A stretch of DNA of 64,000 bases from Mycobacterium seoulense. Lineage in GTDB: Bacteria; Actinomycetota; Actinomycetes; Mycobacteriales; Mycobacteriaceae. Shown here piece by piece: positions 1 to 9,078 of this stretch. The stretch spans positions 930,001-994,000 of the forward strand of contig NZ_AP022582.1 in assembly GCF_010731595.1 (NCBI RefSeq), given 5' to 3'. The notes under the pieces were generated by a model. It worked only from the letters and a program-made list of their open reading frames with translations. It did not search any database and was not told where the DNA came from. Position numbers and translations under genes: made by a program. Numbering within the stretch: position 1 is the stretch's first letter; every line of letters starts with the position of its first letter.

Positions 1-208
<208 letters not shown>

Positions 209-214
209 GCTCCA

Positions 215-1246
215 ATGGAATTCGACGCCGTACTGCTGCTGTCCTTCGGTGGGCCGGAAGGGCCCGAGCAGGTGCGGCCGTTCCTGGAAAACGTCACCCG
301 CGGGCGCAACGTGCCGCCCGAACGCCTGGACGACGTCGCCCAGCACTACCTGCATTTCGGCGGGGTGTCACCCATCAACGGGATCAACCGAGCCCTGATC
401 ACCGAGCTTCAGGCTGAGTTGAACCTGCCCGTGTACTTCGGCAACCGCAACTGGGAACCCTACGTCGAAGACACCGTCAAACAGATGCGCGACAACGGTG
501 TTCGTCGCGCCGCCGTGTTCGCCACGTCGGCGTGGAGCGGATACTCCAGCTGCACGCAGTACACCGAAGACATCGCCCGGGCGCGCCGGGCGGCCGGGCC
601 GGACGCGCCCCAGCTGGTCAAGCTGCGGCCGTACTTCGACCACCCGCTCTTCGTCGAGATGTTCGCCGGCGCCGTCGCGGCCGCGGCGCAAAGCGTGCCC
701 GCCGGCGCGCGGCTGGTGTTCACCGCGCATTCGGTCCCGGTGGCCGCCGATCAGCGCCTCGGCCCGAGGTTGTACAGCCGCCAAGTCGCTTATGCCACAA
801 GGCTGGTCGCGGCCGCGGCGGGATACGCGGATTACGATCTGGCCTGGCAATCGCGTTCGGGTCCGCCGCAGGTGCCGTGGTTGGAGCCAAGTGTCGAGGA
901 CCATCTCACGGCGCTGGCCGCCTCGGGCACCGAGGCCGTCATCGTCTGCCCGGTCGGGTTCGTCGCCGACCACATCGAGGTGGTGTGGGATCTCGACGAG
1001 GAGTTGCGATCCCAAGCCGAGGCGTCGGGGCTGGCGTTCGCCCGGGCCGCGACGCCCAACGCCGACCGCCGATTCGCCCGGCTGGCCGCCGATCTCATCG
1101 ACGAACTGCGCACCGGCCGTAACCCAGCCCGGGTGGACGGCCCCGACCCGGTGCCCGGTTGCCTCGCGAGCGTCGACGGCGAGCCGTGCCGTCCGCCGCA
1201 CTGCGCTGCGACGCAAGAACGCAGCGGCGGCATCACTTGCGGATGA
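215..1246 (+). CDS. hemH: Ferrochelatase HemH (coproporphyrin ferrochelatase type)
   Basis: A 343-residue protein of normal family length that inserts Fe(II) into a porphyrin (coproporphyrin III in actinobacteria) in heme synthesis. The N-terminus has the family pattern [14 protein letters not shown]. The metal-site histidine lies in TAHSVP (about residue 172), and the second conserved block [17 protein letters not shown] is present. The last 30 residues hold four cysteines (GC, EPC, HC, TCG), as expected for the [2Fe-2S] cluster of actinobacterial ferrochelatases. The ATG lies 6 bases after the inhA stop, suggesting coupling. The 3' end overlaps the opposing CmcI-like gene by 14 bases. Confidence 0.95.
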   Translation: MEFDAVLLLSFGGPEGPEQVRPFLENVTRGRNVPPERLDDVAQHYLHFGGVSPINGINRALITELQAELNLPVYFGNRNWEPYVEDTVKQMRDNGVRRAAVFATSAWSGYSSCTQYTEDIARARRAAGPDAPQLVKLRPYFDHPLFVEMFAGAVAAAAQSVPAGARLVFTAHSVPVAADQRLGPRLYSRQVAYATRLVAAAAGYADYDLAWQSRSGPPQVPWLEPSVEDHLTALAASGTEAVIVCPVGFVADHIEVVWDLDEELRSQAEASGLAFARAATPNADRRFARLAADLIDELRTGRNPARVDGPDPVPGCLASVDGEPCRPPHCAATQERSGGITCG

Positions 1247-1925
1247 GGTATCCGTTGGGCGCCAGGGTCCACCCAAACTTGTTCTCACGCACACAGTCGT
1301 GGTCGTAATCGTTTGGGAACTCCTGCTCGTACGCTTCGATGGCCTCGTACGGGCCCGGGCCGAATCCGGGCATGATCGGATGCCCGTTCACGCAGGAATC
1401 CTCGACCAGAAGATAGTCGCCGGCGGACAGTAGCGGCCGCAGCAGTTTCATCTCGGCCAGTACATGATCCTTGGTGTGGTCGCTATCCAGGATTGCGAAG
1501 ACCTTGCCCGGAAACTCGGCTTCTAGCTGCCGAATACGCTCCGCGATGGCGGCCGCCGTTGACGACGATTCAACGAATTCGATCTCGGGGTAGCAGCGAG
1601 CTGCGGGATCAAGAGCGCTGGAGGAAACGTCCACCGAGAAGACTTTGAACGGTCGGTCAGTCAGACGCAGAATACTGGCGTAAAACACAGCCGAGCCGCC
1701 GTAACGCGTACCGAATTCAACCACCAGCGATGGCTTGAGGTCGAACAGGATCTCCTGGTAGTTCCACAGGTCGGTGACCGACTTCCAGCAGTTGATGCCC
1801 AGCCACGTGGTCTGCTGCCACACCAGGTTACCGAAATACCACTTCAGGTATTCTTCGGCTGCCCCACCGGATGGTCGGCCGAGCCGCGTCACGAGGAAGC
1901 TGACCTTTTCCCGCCATGTCGTCAT
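1233..1925 (-). CDS. CmcI-family methyltransferase/hydroxylase (rhamnosyl O-methyltransferase-like)
   Basis: About 230 residues from the ATG at 1925. The pattern [20 protein letters not shown] followed by the SAM-binding strand [12 protein letters not shown] (about residues 68-79), an acidic FAILDSDH and [12 protein letters not shown] is typical of the CmcI (cephalosporin hydroxylase) family. In mycobacteria this family includes the sugar O-methyltransferases of glycopeptidolipids. The likely role is O-methylation of a surface-glycan sugar (inference). It is convergent with hemH and overlaps it by 14 bases; M. tuberculosis has no gene here. The start is uncertain: the frame stays open upstream with another ATG at 2000 (255 aa), and neither start has a clear Shine-Dalgarno sequence. 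GC is lower than in the neighbours, suggesting an insertion. Confidence 0.8.
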   Translation of the reverse strand: MTTWREKVSFLVTRLGRPSGGAAEEYLKWYFGNLVWQQTTWLGINCWKSVTDLWNYQEILFDLKPSLVVEFGTRYGGSAVFYASILRLTDRPFKVFSVDVSSSALDPAARCYPEIEFVESSSTAAAIAERIRQLEAEFPGKVFAILDSDHTKDHVLAEMKLLRPLLSAGDYLLVEDSCVNGHPIMPGFGPGPYEAIEAYEQEFPNDYDHDCVRENKFGWTLAPNGYLIRK

Positions 1926-2547
1926 GTCTTTGCTTATCACGAGAATCCTCGCGATGTTGTCGTTGTCTTTACTTATCGCGAGAGCGGCGCTACCGGCCAT
2001 TCGGGGAAGCGGGTGAGGACGACTGTCGTTCGTCTTGATCGAATCTTTTGGCTTGATCGCAAACGCCCGGCACCAACGGCATTCGCGGGCCGACACCAAG
2101 TCATCATTTTCACCCCATTACCCGCCGGAGAAGATCGCATTTCACATGAGAACCCAGGCCTGGTGCCGGCGCACGTCAAGCTCGCCGGCGCGGCCCGTAA
2201 GGCGTTGATTGCGGCGTTCATAGCTGATAACGCAACCCATCACCTGCGCTCTGCGCGACGGATGCTCAAGCTGCGCGACGAACATGGCTGCGCCCGCCTG
2301 CACCCAGCCCTGCCGGCGACGGGGCCGTTGGGGCGTGGGCCTGAACAGTTCGGCAGCGATGCTCCCGTCGCCTGACCGGCGATAGTAAAACCTTTAATCT
2401 TCCAACATCTCCCACGCGCCGGGAGTCATTACCAATCCGGTCTGCGACCCAGCACTGCGGACGTCGAAAGTGTCTGGAATGCTCGGCGCCTGGACGCCGC
2501 GAAAGCGAGCGCGGCGTAGCCGGGCGAAGCGGGTCGCCTAGTCAAGA
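1926..2547. other. Gene-poor interval between the CmcI-like gene and the Rv1486c-like gene
   Basis: About 620 bases with no recognisable gene. It must hold the promoter of the leftward CmcI-like gene, or its N-terminus if the 2000 start is used. Two near-copies of a short sequence reading GATAAG(T/C)AAAGACA on the minus strand lie just upstream of 1925. A 14-base inverted repeat, CTAGTC-AA-GACTAG, covers 2538-2551 and overlaps the stop codon of the next gene. A rightward frame (2013-2375) shows no family signature. I see nothing else. Confidence 0.5.
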
Positions 2548-3474
2548 CTAGTCTCCCCACGCCGAGCGCAGGATCGCGGTGACGGCGGCCATCCGCGCCG
2601 AACGCACGACGGCGGTCAGCGGCCGCAACGCGTCGCTGGCGATGCGCGTCTCGGAAGAGGATTGCGTTCCGAACGGCTCCGGGCCGGCGACGGCGGGCGC
2701 GGCGAAACGCTCCGGCGAGTCCGGTGACCGGCTGAGCCCGGCGCTGACCGCGATGATCGCGTCGACGTGCGCGGCGTTCTCCAGCACCCGCAGCGCCCGG
2801 GTCGGCGCATGGTCGGGAACGCGGTGCTGCCGTGTGGATTCCAGTAGCTGCTCGACGAGTCCCCGCGGATCGTCGATGTCGGCCGCCGCCGATCCCAGCC
2901 CGATGGCCCCGAGCGCGTCCGCCGCCGACCGCACGGCCGAGCGCAGGGTGTATTCGGCATCGCCGAGCTCGTGGTGGTCGAGCACCGGCGCTCCCGGCAG
3001 CGAGTACACCGTCCAGGACAGCGCGCAGGCCTCGGGGAAGTCCGCCGGCTCGTCGTCGTAGGAAAACTCGGGCACCAGCCCCACGGCGGCGGCGGGATCG
3101 TAGGGGTTGGCGATGATGATCGCCTCGCCCGCGGCCAGGGCGTCACGCTCGAACTGCGTCCCCGGGGTGAGCCCGCGCACATCGCCGGGCACCGGCAAAA
3201 GCACGTTGATCGTCCCGCGCAACGGGTCGGGCCCGCCCGGTGCGGGCGTCGACCGGCCAACCGCGGCGCGCAGCGTCTGCAGCAGCGTCACCGTCCCGGC
3301 GTCGTGCACGTCGGGCCACGGCAGCCCGGTGTGCCCGGCGGCGACCGCATCATACGCGGTGACCGATTGCTTTGGCGCCCATACCGATAACGCGTCCAGG
3401 ACGTCGTCGGGCGCGGCCTTGCCCGCGAGCCAGGCGTTGGCCCACAGGGACAGCGAGACACTGGGACACCACAC
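2548..3474 (-). CDS. Conserved mycobacterial protein of unknown function (Rv1486c-like)
   Basis: 308 residues from a GTG at 3474. The N-terminus after that GTG ([20 protein letters not shown]) and the phrase [18 protein letters not shown] match my memory of M. tuberculosis Rv1486c, which also sits just downstream of hemH. The frame extends further upstream, but the matching start favours 3474. The protein is soluble, Ala-rich, and has no catalytic motif I recognise. It is divergent from the NfeD-like gene with 57 bases between the starts, which must hold both promoters. Function unknown. Confidence 0.85.
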   Translation of the reverse strand: MWCPSVSLSLWANAWLAGKAAPDDVLDALSVWAPKQSVTAYDAVAAGHTGLPWPDVHDAGTVTLLQTLRAAVGRSTPAPGGPDPLRGTINVLLPVPGDVRGLTPGTQFERDALAAGEAIIIANPYDPAAAVGLVPEFSYDDEPADFPEACALSWTVYSLPGAPVLDHHELGDAEYTLRSAVRSAADALGAIGLGSAAADIDDPRGLVEQLLESTRQHRVPDHAPTRALRVLENAAHVDAIIAVSAGLSRSPDSPERFAAPAVAGPEPFGTQSSSETRIASDALRPLTAVVRSARMAAVTAILRSAWGD

Positions 3475-3531
3475 GATTCCGCAGTGTAGTTGTTTTGCCC
3501 GGCAAAGGCGGATCACGCGTATTCTGGCCGC

Positions 3532-3969
3532 ATGCACGCCCCGGTGCTTTGGCTAATATTCGCGCTGGTGCTTGCCGGTGCCGAGGCGCTCACCGGCCAT
3601 ATGTTTTTGGTGATGCTCGGCGGCGGGGCGCTGGCCGCGGCGATCACCAGCTGGCTGACGGACTGGCCCGGCTGGGCGGACGGGACGGTGTTCCTGATCG
3701 TCTCGATCCTGCTGCTGGCGCTCGTGCGCCCCGCGCTGCGGCGGCAGCTGATGCCCGCGCACGTGCCGCAGCTGGGCATCGAGGCGCTCGAGGGCAAGAA
3801 CGCGCTGGTGCTCGAGCGGATCTCGCGCGACAAGGGCCAGGTAAAGCTGGACGGCGAGGTGTGGACGGCGCGTCCGCTCAACGAAGGGGATATCTACGAA
3901 CCGGGGGAGTCGGTGACCGTCTTACAGATCGACGGCGCCACGGCGGTGGTCTTCAAGAGCGGCCCATAA
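3532..3969 (+). CDS. NfeD-like membrane protein (Rv1487-like)
   Basis: 145 residues. The N-terminal half is three closely spaced hydrophobic helices: [20 protein letters not shown], a Gly/Ala-rich segment with [10 protein letters not shown], and [16 protein letters not shown]. The C-terminal half is a small soluble domain (residues 80-145) with [10 protein letters not shown] and [13 protein letters not shown], the OB-fold of the NfeD family. NfeD proteins pair with SPFH (stomatin/flotillin-like) membrane proteins, and the next gene encodes one, 36 bases downstream. The likely role is membrane microdomain organisation or quality control (family knowledge). The ATG at 3532 fits the family N-terminus better than the longer frame. 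Confidence 0.9.
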   Translation: MHAPVLWLIFALVLAGAEALTGHMFLVMLGGGALAAAITSWLTDWPGWADGTVFLIVSILLLALVRPALRRQLMPAHVPQLGIEALEGKNALVLERISRDKGQVKLDGEVWTARPLNEGDIYEPGESVTVLQIDGATAVVFKSGP

Positions 3970-4005
3970 CGGCCGCGAGAAGCGCTGTGAGAGAGAGGAA
4001 CTCGG

Positions 4006-5154
4006 GTGCAAGGTGCTGTAGCTGGTTTGGTGTTGTTGGCTGTCCTGGTGATATTCGCCATTGTGGTGGTGGCCAAGTCGGTCGCCCTGATACCGCAGGC
4101 GGAGGCCGCGGTGATCGAGCGGCTGGGTCGATACAGCCGCACGGTCAGCGGTCAACTGACGCTGCTGGTGCCGTTCATCGACCGGGTCCGCGCCCGGGTG
4201 GACCTGCGCGAGCGGGTGGTGTCGTTCCCGCCGCAGCCGGTGATCACCGAGGACAACCTGACCCTCAACATCGACACGGTGGTCTACTTCCAGGTCACCG
4301 TCCCGCAGGCGGCGGTCTACGAGATCAGCAACTACATCGTCGGCGTGGAGCAGCTCACCACCACCACGCTGCGCAACGTGGTGGGCGGCATGACGCTGGA
4401 GCAGACGCTGACCTCCCGCGACATGATCAACGGCCAGTTGCGCGGGGTGCTCGACGAGGCGACTAACCGGTGGGGCCTGCGGGTCGCCCGGGTCGAGTTG
4501 CGCAGCATCGACCCGCCGCCGTCCATCCAGGCCTCGATGGAAAAGCAGATGAAGGCCGACCGGGAGAAGCGGGCGATGATCTTGACCGCCGAAGGGAATC
4601 GGCAGGCCGCGATCACCCAGGCCGAGGGCGCCAAGCAGGCGCAGATCCTGGCCGCGGAGGGAGCCAAGCAGGCCGCGATCCTGGCCGCCGAGGCCGACCG
4701 GCAGTCCCGCATGCTGCGCGCCCAGGGTGAGCGCGCCGCGGCCTACCTGCGGGCGCAGGGGCAGGCGAAGGCCATCGAGAAGACGTTCGCGGCGATCAAG
4801 GCCGGCCGTCCGACGCCGGAGATGCTCGCCTACCAGTACCTGCAGACGCTGCCGGAGATGGCGCGCGGCGACGCGAACAAGGTGTGGGTGGTGCCGAGCG
4901 ACTTCAATGCGGCGCTGCAGGGGTTCACCAGAATGCTGGGAACCCCGGGTCAGGACGGGGTGTTCCGGTTTGAGCCCTCGCCGGTCGATGACGCACCCCA
5001 ACACGCCGCCGAGTCCGACGACGCCGACATCGCCGACTGGTTCTCCACCGAGACCGATCCCGCGATCGCCCAGGCGGTGGCCAAGGCCGAGGCGAGCGCC
5101 CGCCAGCCGGTGGATGGCACGCTGCCGGGGACGCCGCCGCAATTGGCCCAATAG
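4006..5154 (+). CDS. SPFH/band 7 (stomatin-like) membrane scaffold protein (Rv1488-like)
   Basis: 382 residues from GTG. One N-terminal membrane helix (residues 5-24) is followed by a band 7 domain (about 25-190, with AVIERLGRYSRTVSGQLTLL, DLRERVVSFPPQPV and DPPPSIQASMEKQMKADREKRA). A long Ala/Glu/Gln heptad-like stretch follows (about 190-260, repeated EGAKQAQILAAEGAKQAAIL units), which forms the coiled coil through which these proteins oligomerise. The acidic tail is variable. It is partnered with the preceding NfeD-like gene, as is common for the family, and probably sits on the inner membrane face. No catalytic role is expected. Confidence 0.92.
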   Translation: MQGAVAGLVLLAVLVIFAIVVVAKSVALIPQAEAAVIERLGRYSRTVSGQLTLLVPFIDRVRARVDLRERVVSFPPQPVITEDNLTLNIDTVVYFQVTVPQAAVYEISNYIVGVEQLTTTTLRNVVGGMTLEQTLTSRDMINGQLRGVLDEATNRWGLRVARVELRSIDPPPSIQASMEKQMKADREKRAMILTAEGNRQAAITQAEGAKQAQILAAEGAKQAAILAAEADRQSRMLRAQGERAAAYLRAQGQAKAIEKTFAAIKAGRPTPEMLAYQYLQTLPEMARGDANKVWVVPSDFNAALQGFTRMLGTPGQDGVFRFEPSPVDDAPQHAAESDDADIADWFSTETDPAIAQAVAKAEASARQPVDGTLPGTPPQLAQ

Positions 5155-5163
5155 GATTGCCGC

Positions 5164-5520
5164 ATGAGCCTTTTCACTTCGCCGAAGACCTATGTGGCGC
5201 TCGGCGCCTTCCACGCCGTGGACGCGGTGCTATGCGGTGTCCAGATCGCCCCGATCAAGAAGGTCCTCGACGACGTGGGTCTGCCGGAGAACGTTCGGCC
5301 CGTGCTGCCGGTGGTGAAGGCCGCCGCCGCCGTGGGCCTGTTGTCGGTCACCCGCTTCCCGGCCCTGGCGCGGGTGACGACGGCGATGCTGACGGTCTAT
5401 TTCGTCCTGGCGCTCGGCGTGCACATCCGGGTGCGTGACAAGGTCGTCAACGCGCTTCCGGCGGCGATGTTTCTGGCCACGTTCGCCGTGATGACGGCGA
5501 AGGGGCCCGACCGCGGCTAG
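5164..5520 (+). CDS. Small DoxX-like polytopic membrane protein (Rv1489-like)
   Basis: 118 residues with four predicted helices: around 10-28, 47-64 (VVKAAAAVGLLSV), 68-88 (TTAMLTVYFVLALGVHI) and 95-112 (LPAAMFLATFAVM). Size, topology and the central RFPALARVTT loop fit the DoxX-like family, whose biochemical role is mostly unknown. It starts 9 bases after the SPFH gene and is probably the last gene of the NfeD-SPFH operon. Its TAG stop overlaps the opposite-strand stop of the next gene inside one CTAG tetramer (5517-5520). Confidence 0.8.
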   Translation: MSLFTSPKTYVALGAFHAVDAVLCGVQIAPIKKVLDDVGLPENVRPVLPVVKAAAAVGLLSVTRFPALARVTTAMLTVYFVLALGVHIRVRDKVVNALPAAMFLATFAVMTAKGPDRG

Positions 5521-5993
5521 TCCAGGCGCAGCTCGACCATGGGTAGCGGGGTCTCGGTCTCGGTGATCGGAACGCCGAGGGTGTCCTCGAGCACCGGCCT
5601 CATCTGATCCCACGCTGCGCGATGACGGCCCACGTAGGCGGCCAGCGCGCGGTCCGCCTCGCCCTGGGTCAGTACGCGCGCGGTGGCGCGCCGGGGCGCG
5701 TGGCTGCCGGCGAAGACCCGCACGCGCGGGTCGGCCTCGATGTTGCGGAACCACTGCGCCTTTCGGCCGAAGCCGGACGCGACGACGTAGGTGTCCGCCG
5801 AGGGATGACCGACGACCTCGAGCACCACGTAGCGCGGTGTGCCGGACTTGCGGCCGGTGTGCTCGAGCATCAGCAGCCGGGACCCGAACACCGCGCCCGC
5901 GCGGGCCTGGTAGATCCAGATCGGCGCACGCATGAGTCGCCGCGACCTGAGCAGCCGTCCGCCGAGCCCGGGCAAAAAAGACGCGCCCGTCAC
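5517..5993 (-). CDS. F420-dependent (Ddn-type) nitroreductase / deazaflavin-dependent oxidoreductase
   Basis: 158 residues from a GTG at 5993. The core LEHTGRKSGTPRYVVLEVV followed by DTYVVASGFGRKAQWFRNIEADP is the signature of the deazaflavin (F420) dependent split-barrel family that includes mycobacterial Ddn. Members reduce quinones, nitroaromatics or other electrophiles with F420H2; the native substrate here is unknown. The GTG overlaps the stop of the upstream small gene in a GTGA, indicating translational coupling. The frame stays open far upstream, but that extension is low-complexity shadow of the 90-residue gene, so the coupled start is preferred. Confidence 0.85.
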   Translation of the reverse strand: MTGASFLPGLGGRLLRSRRLMRAPIWIYQARAGAVFGSRLLMLEHTGRKSGTPRYVVLEVVGHPSADTYVVASGFGRKAQWFRNIEADPRVRVFAGSHAPRRATARVLTQGEADRALAAYVGRHRAAWDQMRPVLEDTLGVPITETETPLPMVELRLD

Positions 5994-6262
5994 GCGTGCG
6001 GCGCGGGCGGCAATGGCGGCGCGGGCGACACACCCGCGCCGGACGTCGGTGTTGGCGGTGCCGTATAAATGCACCCGCCCCCGCCCACCGACTGCGACGA
6101 GAGCGGTGGCGGGTAGGGCGGCGGCGGAAGCTGGACCCGGACCGTCCAGACCAGCCCGGTGATTGCGAAGGCGGCGAGCGCGCCGAGCACCAGGCCGATC
6201 AGCCCGGCGACGGTGGCGACGCCGGCCGGGAAGCGGCGGGTTCCGATGTTGTCCGAGGTCAT
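5990..6262 (-). CDS. Small membrane protein with proline-rich tail
   Basis: 90 residues. A short polar N-terminus is followed by one strong hydrophobic helix (about residues 13-38, VATVAGLIGLVLGALAAFAI) and a Pro/Ser/Gly-rich tail (LPPPPYPPPL and TPTSGAGVSPAPPLPP). The ATG at 6262 is chosen because GGAGAG lies 4 bases before it; another in-frame ATG at 6274 lacks this. It resembles the next gene in layout (one helix plus Pro-rich exterior). Its stop overlaps the start of the deazaflavin oxidoreductase gene. Function unknown. It is one of three such small proteins around the two-component genes. Confidence 0.65.
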   Translation of the reverse strand: MTSDNIGTRRFPAGVATVAGLIGLVLGALAAFAITGLVWTVRVQLPPPPYPPPLSSQSVGGGGCIYTAPPTPTSGAGVSPAPPLPPAPHA

Positions 6263-6364
6263 GCGGCTCTCCACGGTCGTCGGATGTGGGTAATCGAGAC
6301 GCTACTGGCGCGACGGCGGCCGCCGCCACGATTTGACGGATCGCGGCGGCGGCAGGCCGGTCGA

Positions 6365-6715
6365 CTAATGCGGAGGCGCGGGCGACGGCGGCGGGCCGGG
6401 CGGCGGTGCCGGCGGGCCGGGCGGCGGCTCGAACCCGAAAACTCCCGGGCCGCCCATCGGCGGAGGGGGCGGTCCGTGATGGAACCCCATCATCGGCGGG
6501 GGCGGCGGCCCCGGCGGGAGCGGCGGCCCGGGCGGACCCACGCTCACGATCCAGGCGAAGGCGATCGCCGCGATGGTGCCGCCCGCGCCGATCAGCGCGC
6601 CGGCCAATCCGGCGCCGACCACCACCCCGGTGGAGTGGCGGCGGGGCTCGCGTGGTTGATAGGTGGCCGGCGGCGGCGCGGGTGGATCGGTGTCGATGTC
6701 GTCGTTCGTGGTCAT
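6365..6715 (-). CDS. Membrane protein with proline/glycine-rich tail, divergent from the response regulator
   Basis: 116 residues. A polar, proline-containing cytoplasmic N-terminus (1-28) is followed by a Gly/Ala-rich hydrophobic helix (about 30-58, GVVVGAGLAGALIGAGGTIA) and a tail of almost only Pro, Gly, Met, His and Phe (repeated GPPPPPM and PPPGPPAPPPG). The gene starts 87 bases from the response-regulator gene in the opposite direction, and the 11-bp repeat site at 6735-6780 lies between them, so it is a likely target of that regulator. No enzymatic motif. Function unknown; a cell-envelope role is an inference. Confidence 0.7.
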   Translation of the reverse strand: MTTNDDIDTDPPAPPPATYQPREPRRHSTGVVVGAGLAGALIGAGGTIAAIAFAWIVSVGPPGPPLPPGPPPPPMMGFHHGPPPPPMGGPGVFGFEPPPGPPAPPPGPPPSPAPPH

Positions 6716-6734
6716 GTCGCCGAACGTAGGAGCC

Positions 6735-6780
6735 GGAGCTGAAGCGGAGCTGAAGAAGCGGGCTTCAGGTTGGCTTCAAG
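6735..6780. promoter_or_regulatory. Likely response-regulator operator: two direct plus two inverted 11-bp-spaced repeats
   Basis: GGAGCTGAAG occurs at 6735-6744 and 6746-6755 (period 11). The reverse-oriented GGCTTCA follows at 6761-6767 and 6772-6778 (period 11). OmpR/PhoB-family regulators bind tandem half-sites about 11 bp apart on one face of the helix, so this fits a binding site for the adjacent regulator. It sits between the divergent starts at 6715 and 6803. The string CTGAAGAAGCGGGC recurs in the second site at 9427-9448. Binding is inferred. Confidence 0.6.
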
Positions 6781-6802
6781 AACCGGCGCGACAATGGGAG
6801 GC

Positions 6803-7513
6803 ATGACGGACTGCCCGCGGGCCACCGCCGACCGCTTCAGCGTCGGCGCGCCCCGGGTTCTGGTGGTCGAAGACTCCGAGACGATCCGCGAAATGGTCAG
6901 CGAGGCGCTCACCGACGTCGGCTATCACACCGTCGGCCGCCGCGACGGCGACGGTCTGGAGGAGGTACTGGACGGGCTGCGGCCGGACCTTGTGCTGCTC
7001 GACGTCATGCTGCCGGGTCGCGACGGCTTCGACCTCATCGACGTGGTCCGCGACTGGGGCGACGTGGGAATCGTCCTGATCACGGCGCGCGACGGCCTGC
7101 CGGATCGGCTGCGGGGTCTGGACGGCGGCGCCGACGACTACGTGATCAAACCGTTCGAGCTGGCCGAACTCGTGTCGCGTGTCGGCGCGGTGTTGCGCCG
7201 GCGCGGACGGCTGCCGCACGTCGTCCAGGTGGGCGACCTGATGCTCGACGCCGACGCCGGCGTGGCCGCGCGCGGCGGTCGTCGCCTCGATCTGACCGCG
7301 ACCGAGCTCCGGCTGCTGATCTTCCTCGTCGAGCAGCGCGGCCGCATCGTCAGCGCCGGCCAGATTCTGAACGCGGTGTGGGGGTACGACGCCTACGACC
7401 CGAACCTGGTCCAGGTGCATGTCAGTGGCCTGCGGCGCAAGCTCGAGGCCCACGGGCCGCGCATACTGCACACCGTGCGCGGCATCGGCTACCGGCTGCA
7501 GCCCCAGCGGTGA
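6803..7513 (+). CDS. OmpR/PhoB-family response regulator
   Basis: 236 residues from the ATG at 6803; an in-frame ATG at 6794 is also possible, since GGGAGG sits between the two. The receiver domain (about 18-132) has the acidic pair in VVEDSE, the phosphoacceptor Asp in LLDVMLPG (about residue 67), and the conserved Lys in DDYVIKPF (about 116). The C-terminal winged-helix domain (about 145-236) has LTATELRLLIFLVEQRG and VQVHVSGLRRKLE, ending VRGIGYRLQP. It is followed at once by the sensor kinase (TGATG overlap). Repeats immediately upstream suggest autoregulation. Signal and regulon unknown. Confidence 0.93.
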   Translation: MTDCPRATADRFSVGAPRVLVVEDSETIREMVSEALTDVGYHTVGRRDGDGLEEVLDGLRPDLVLLDVMLPGRDGFDLIDVVRDWGDVGIVLITARDGLPDRLRGLDGGADDYVIKPFELAELVSRVGAVLRRRGRLPHVVQVGDLMLDADAGVAARGGRRLDLTATELRLLIFLVEQRGRIVSAGQILNAVWGYDAYDPNLVQVHVSGLRRKLEAHGPRILHTVRGIGYRLQPQR

Positions 7514-9029
7514 TGACGGCCGGATCGACTCGAACCCCCTCCCTGCAGCGCCGGGTGACGCTGGTGGTGGTGGCCCTGCTCGCCATGCTGCTCGTGGTGC
7601 TCGGTGTCACCGTCGATGTCAGCCTGGGCGTTCTCACCCGCAGAAATCTGCACGATCGGCTGCTCGCCGCGGCGTCGCGCGCCGAGGCGCTGGCCGCCAC
7701 GCACACCTCGCCCGATCTGCTGGCCGCCGAGCTCAACGGCGGCGGCGTGCGCGCGCTGCTGGTCACGGCCGACGGCGCAACGTACGGCGATCGCGGCATC
7801 AGTCCCGACACCGTCGCCGGACCGATGGCCCCGCCACCCTTTCCACCCCCGCCGCCCTTTCCACCCCCGCCGCCGTGGGCGCCGCCCCGCCGATGGCGCC
7901 CGGCCCGAATTTCCCGCCCCCCGGGGTGCCGCCCTGGCCCCCGCCCCCACCCCCTCCGGACGCCACCGCGACGGCCATGGTGCGTCCGCTGCCCGATGGC
8001 GCCCGGGTCATCCTGGTCGCCGACACCACGCAAACCACGCAGGTGACCCACCAGCTGCGGATGCTGATGATCGGGGCGGGCGTCTTGACCCTGCTGGCCG
8101 CCGCGGTGTTGTTGGTCGCGGTCAGCCGGGTGGCGTTGCGCCCGCTGGACCGGCTGACCGCGCTCGCCAACGACACCAGGACGGGGGATCGCGGCCGGCG
8201 CCTGCGCCCGGACCGCGCCGATACCGAATTAGGCAGGGCGGCAACCGCTTTCGACGGGATGCTGGACGCGTTGGAGAGTTCCGAACGCCGGGCGCGGCGG
8301 GCCGCCGACGCCGCCCAGCGCGCCGAGACGGCAACCCGGCGCTTCCTGGTCGATGCCGCCCACGAGCTGCGCACCCCGATCGCGGGGATTCAGGTCGCCG
8401 CCGAGCAGCTCGCCAACAGCGCCTCCCAGCACGAGGCCGGCGACGCCGCCGACGGGCAGTATCGCCGGGCCAGCCTGTTGCTGTCCGACGCGCGCCGCGC
8501 CGGGCGGCTGGTCAACGACATGCTCGACCTGAGCCGCATCGACGCCGGGCTGCCGTTGGACACCCACGACGTCGACCTCGCCGCGATCGCCGACGCCGAA
8601 GCCGACCGGGCCGCGATGCTGGCGCCGCAACTCACCGTCAGTCGCACGGGCGCGGCCAAGGCGACTGTCAACGCCGACCCGACCCGGCTCGCGCAGATCC
8701 TGTCCAATCTGCTCGACAACGCCCGCCGCCACACCCCGCCCCGAGGTGCCATCACGGTCGACGTCCACCTGCGCGACGACGCCGCCGAGGTGACGGTCAC
8801 CGACACCGGCCCGGGCATTCCCGAGGACGAGCGGGAGCGCGTCTTCGAACGCCTGGTGCGCCTGGACGCGGGGCGGGCCCGCGATCACGGCGGTGCCGGG
8901 CTGGGCCTGCCGATCGCCCGGGCCCTGGCGCGTGCCCACGGCGGTGAGCTGGTGTGTCTGCCCCATGATGGCGGCGCCGAATTCCTGCTCACCCTGCCGG
9001 TTTCGGCGGCGGTTAGCCGCAACCGGTGA
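7513..9029 (+). pseudogene. Sensor histidine kinase, frameshifted in a poly-proline linker
   Basis: The first part is read from the ATG at 7513: TM1 about residues 17-38, then an extracytoplasmic region with TSPDLLAAELNGGGVRALLVT and a run of PPPFPPPPP. The rest is in the -1 frame: TM2 around LMIGAGVLTLLAAAVLLVAV, HAMP, the phospho-His in DAAHELRTPIAG, an N box SNLLDNARRHTP, and G boxes DTGPGIPED and GAGLGLPIARALARAHGG. The frames meet near the C4 run at 7885-7888; one extra C would restore a single protein of about 505 aa. This is a real mutation, a variable tract or a base-call error; the intact motifs favour a recent event or an error. The start overlaps the regulator stop. Confidence 0.8.
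7837..7872 (+). repeat. 18-bp perfect tandem repeat (two copies) in the kinase proline-rich segment
   Basis: CCCTTTCCACCCCCGCCG is present at 7837-7854 and again at 7855-7872. It encodes a repeated FPPPPP unit in the extracytoplasmic part of the kinase. Because 18 is a multiple of three, copy-number change alone would not alter the frame, but the C-rich tract makes slippage likely. The frameshift lies about 15 bases downstream. Confidence 0.85.
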
Positions 9030-9078
9030 GCGGTGACCGCCCCGGGAGGCGGCCACCGCTCCGTACGGCTGGCCCAGG

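Noticed and set aside
2480..2551. Intergenic GCGAAGCGGG-like repeats and the CTAGTC-AA-GACTAG palindrome as a terminator
   Set aside because: Short GC-rich degenerate motifs are common in mycobacterial intergenic DNA; the palindrome is weak, overlaps a stop codon and lacks a U-tract.
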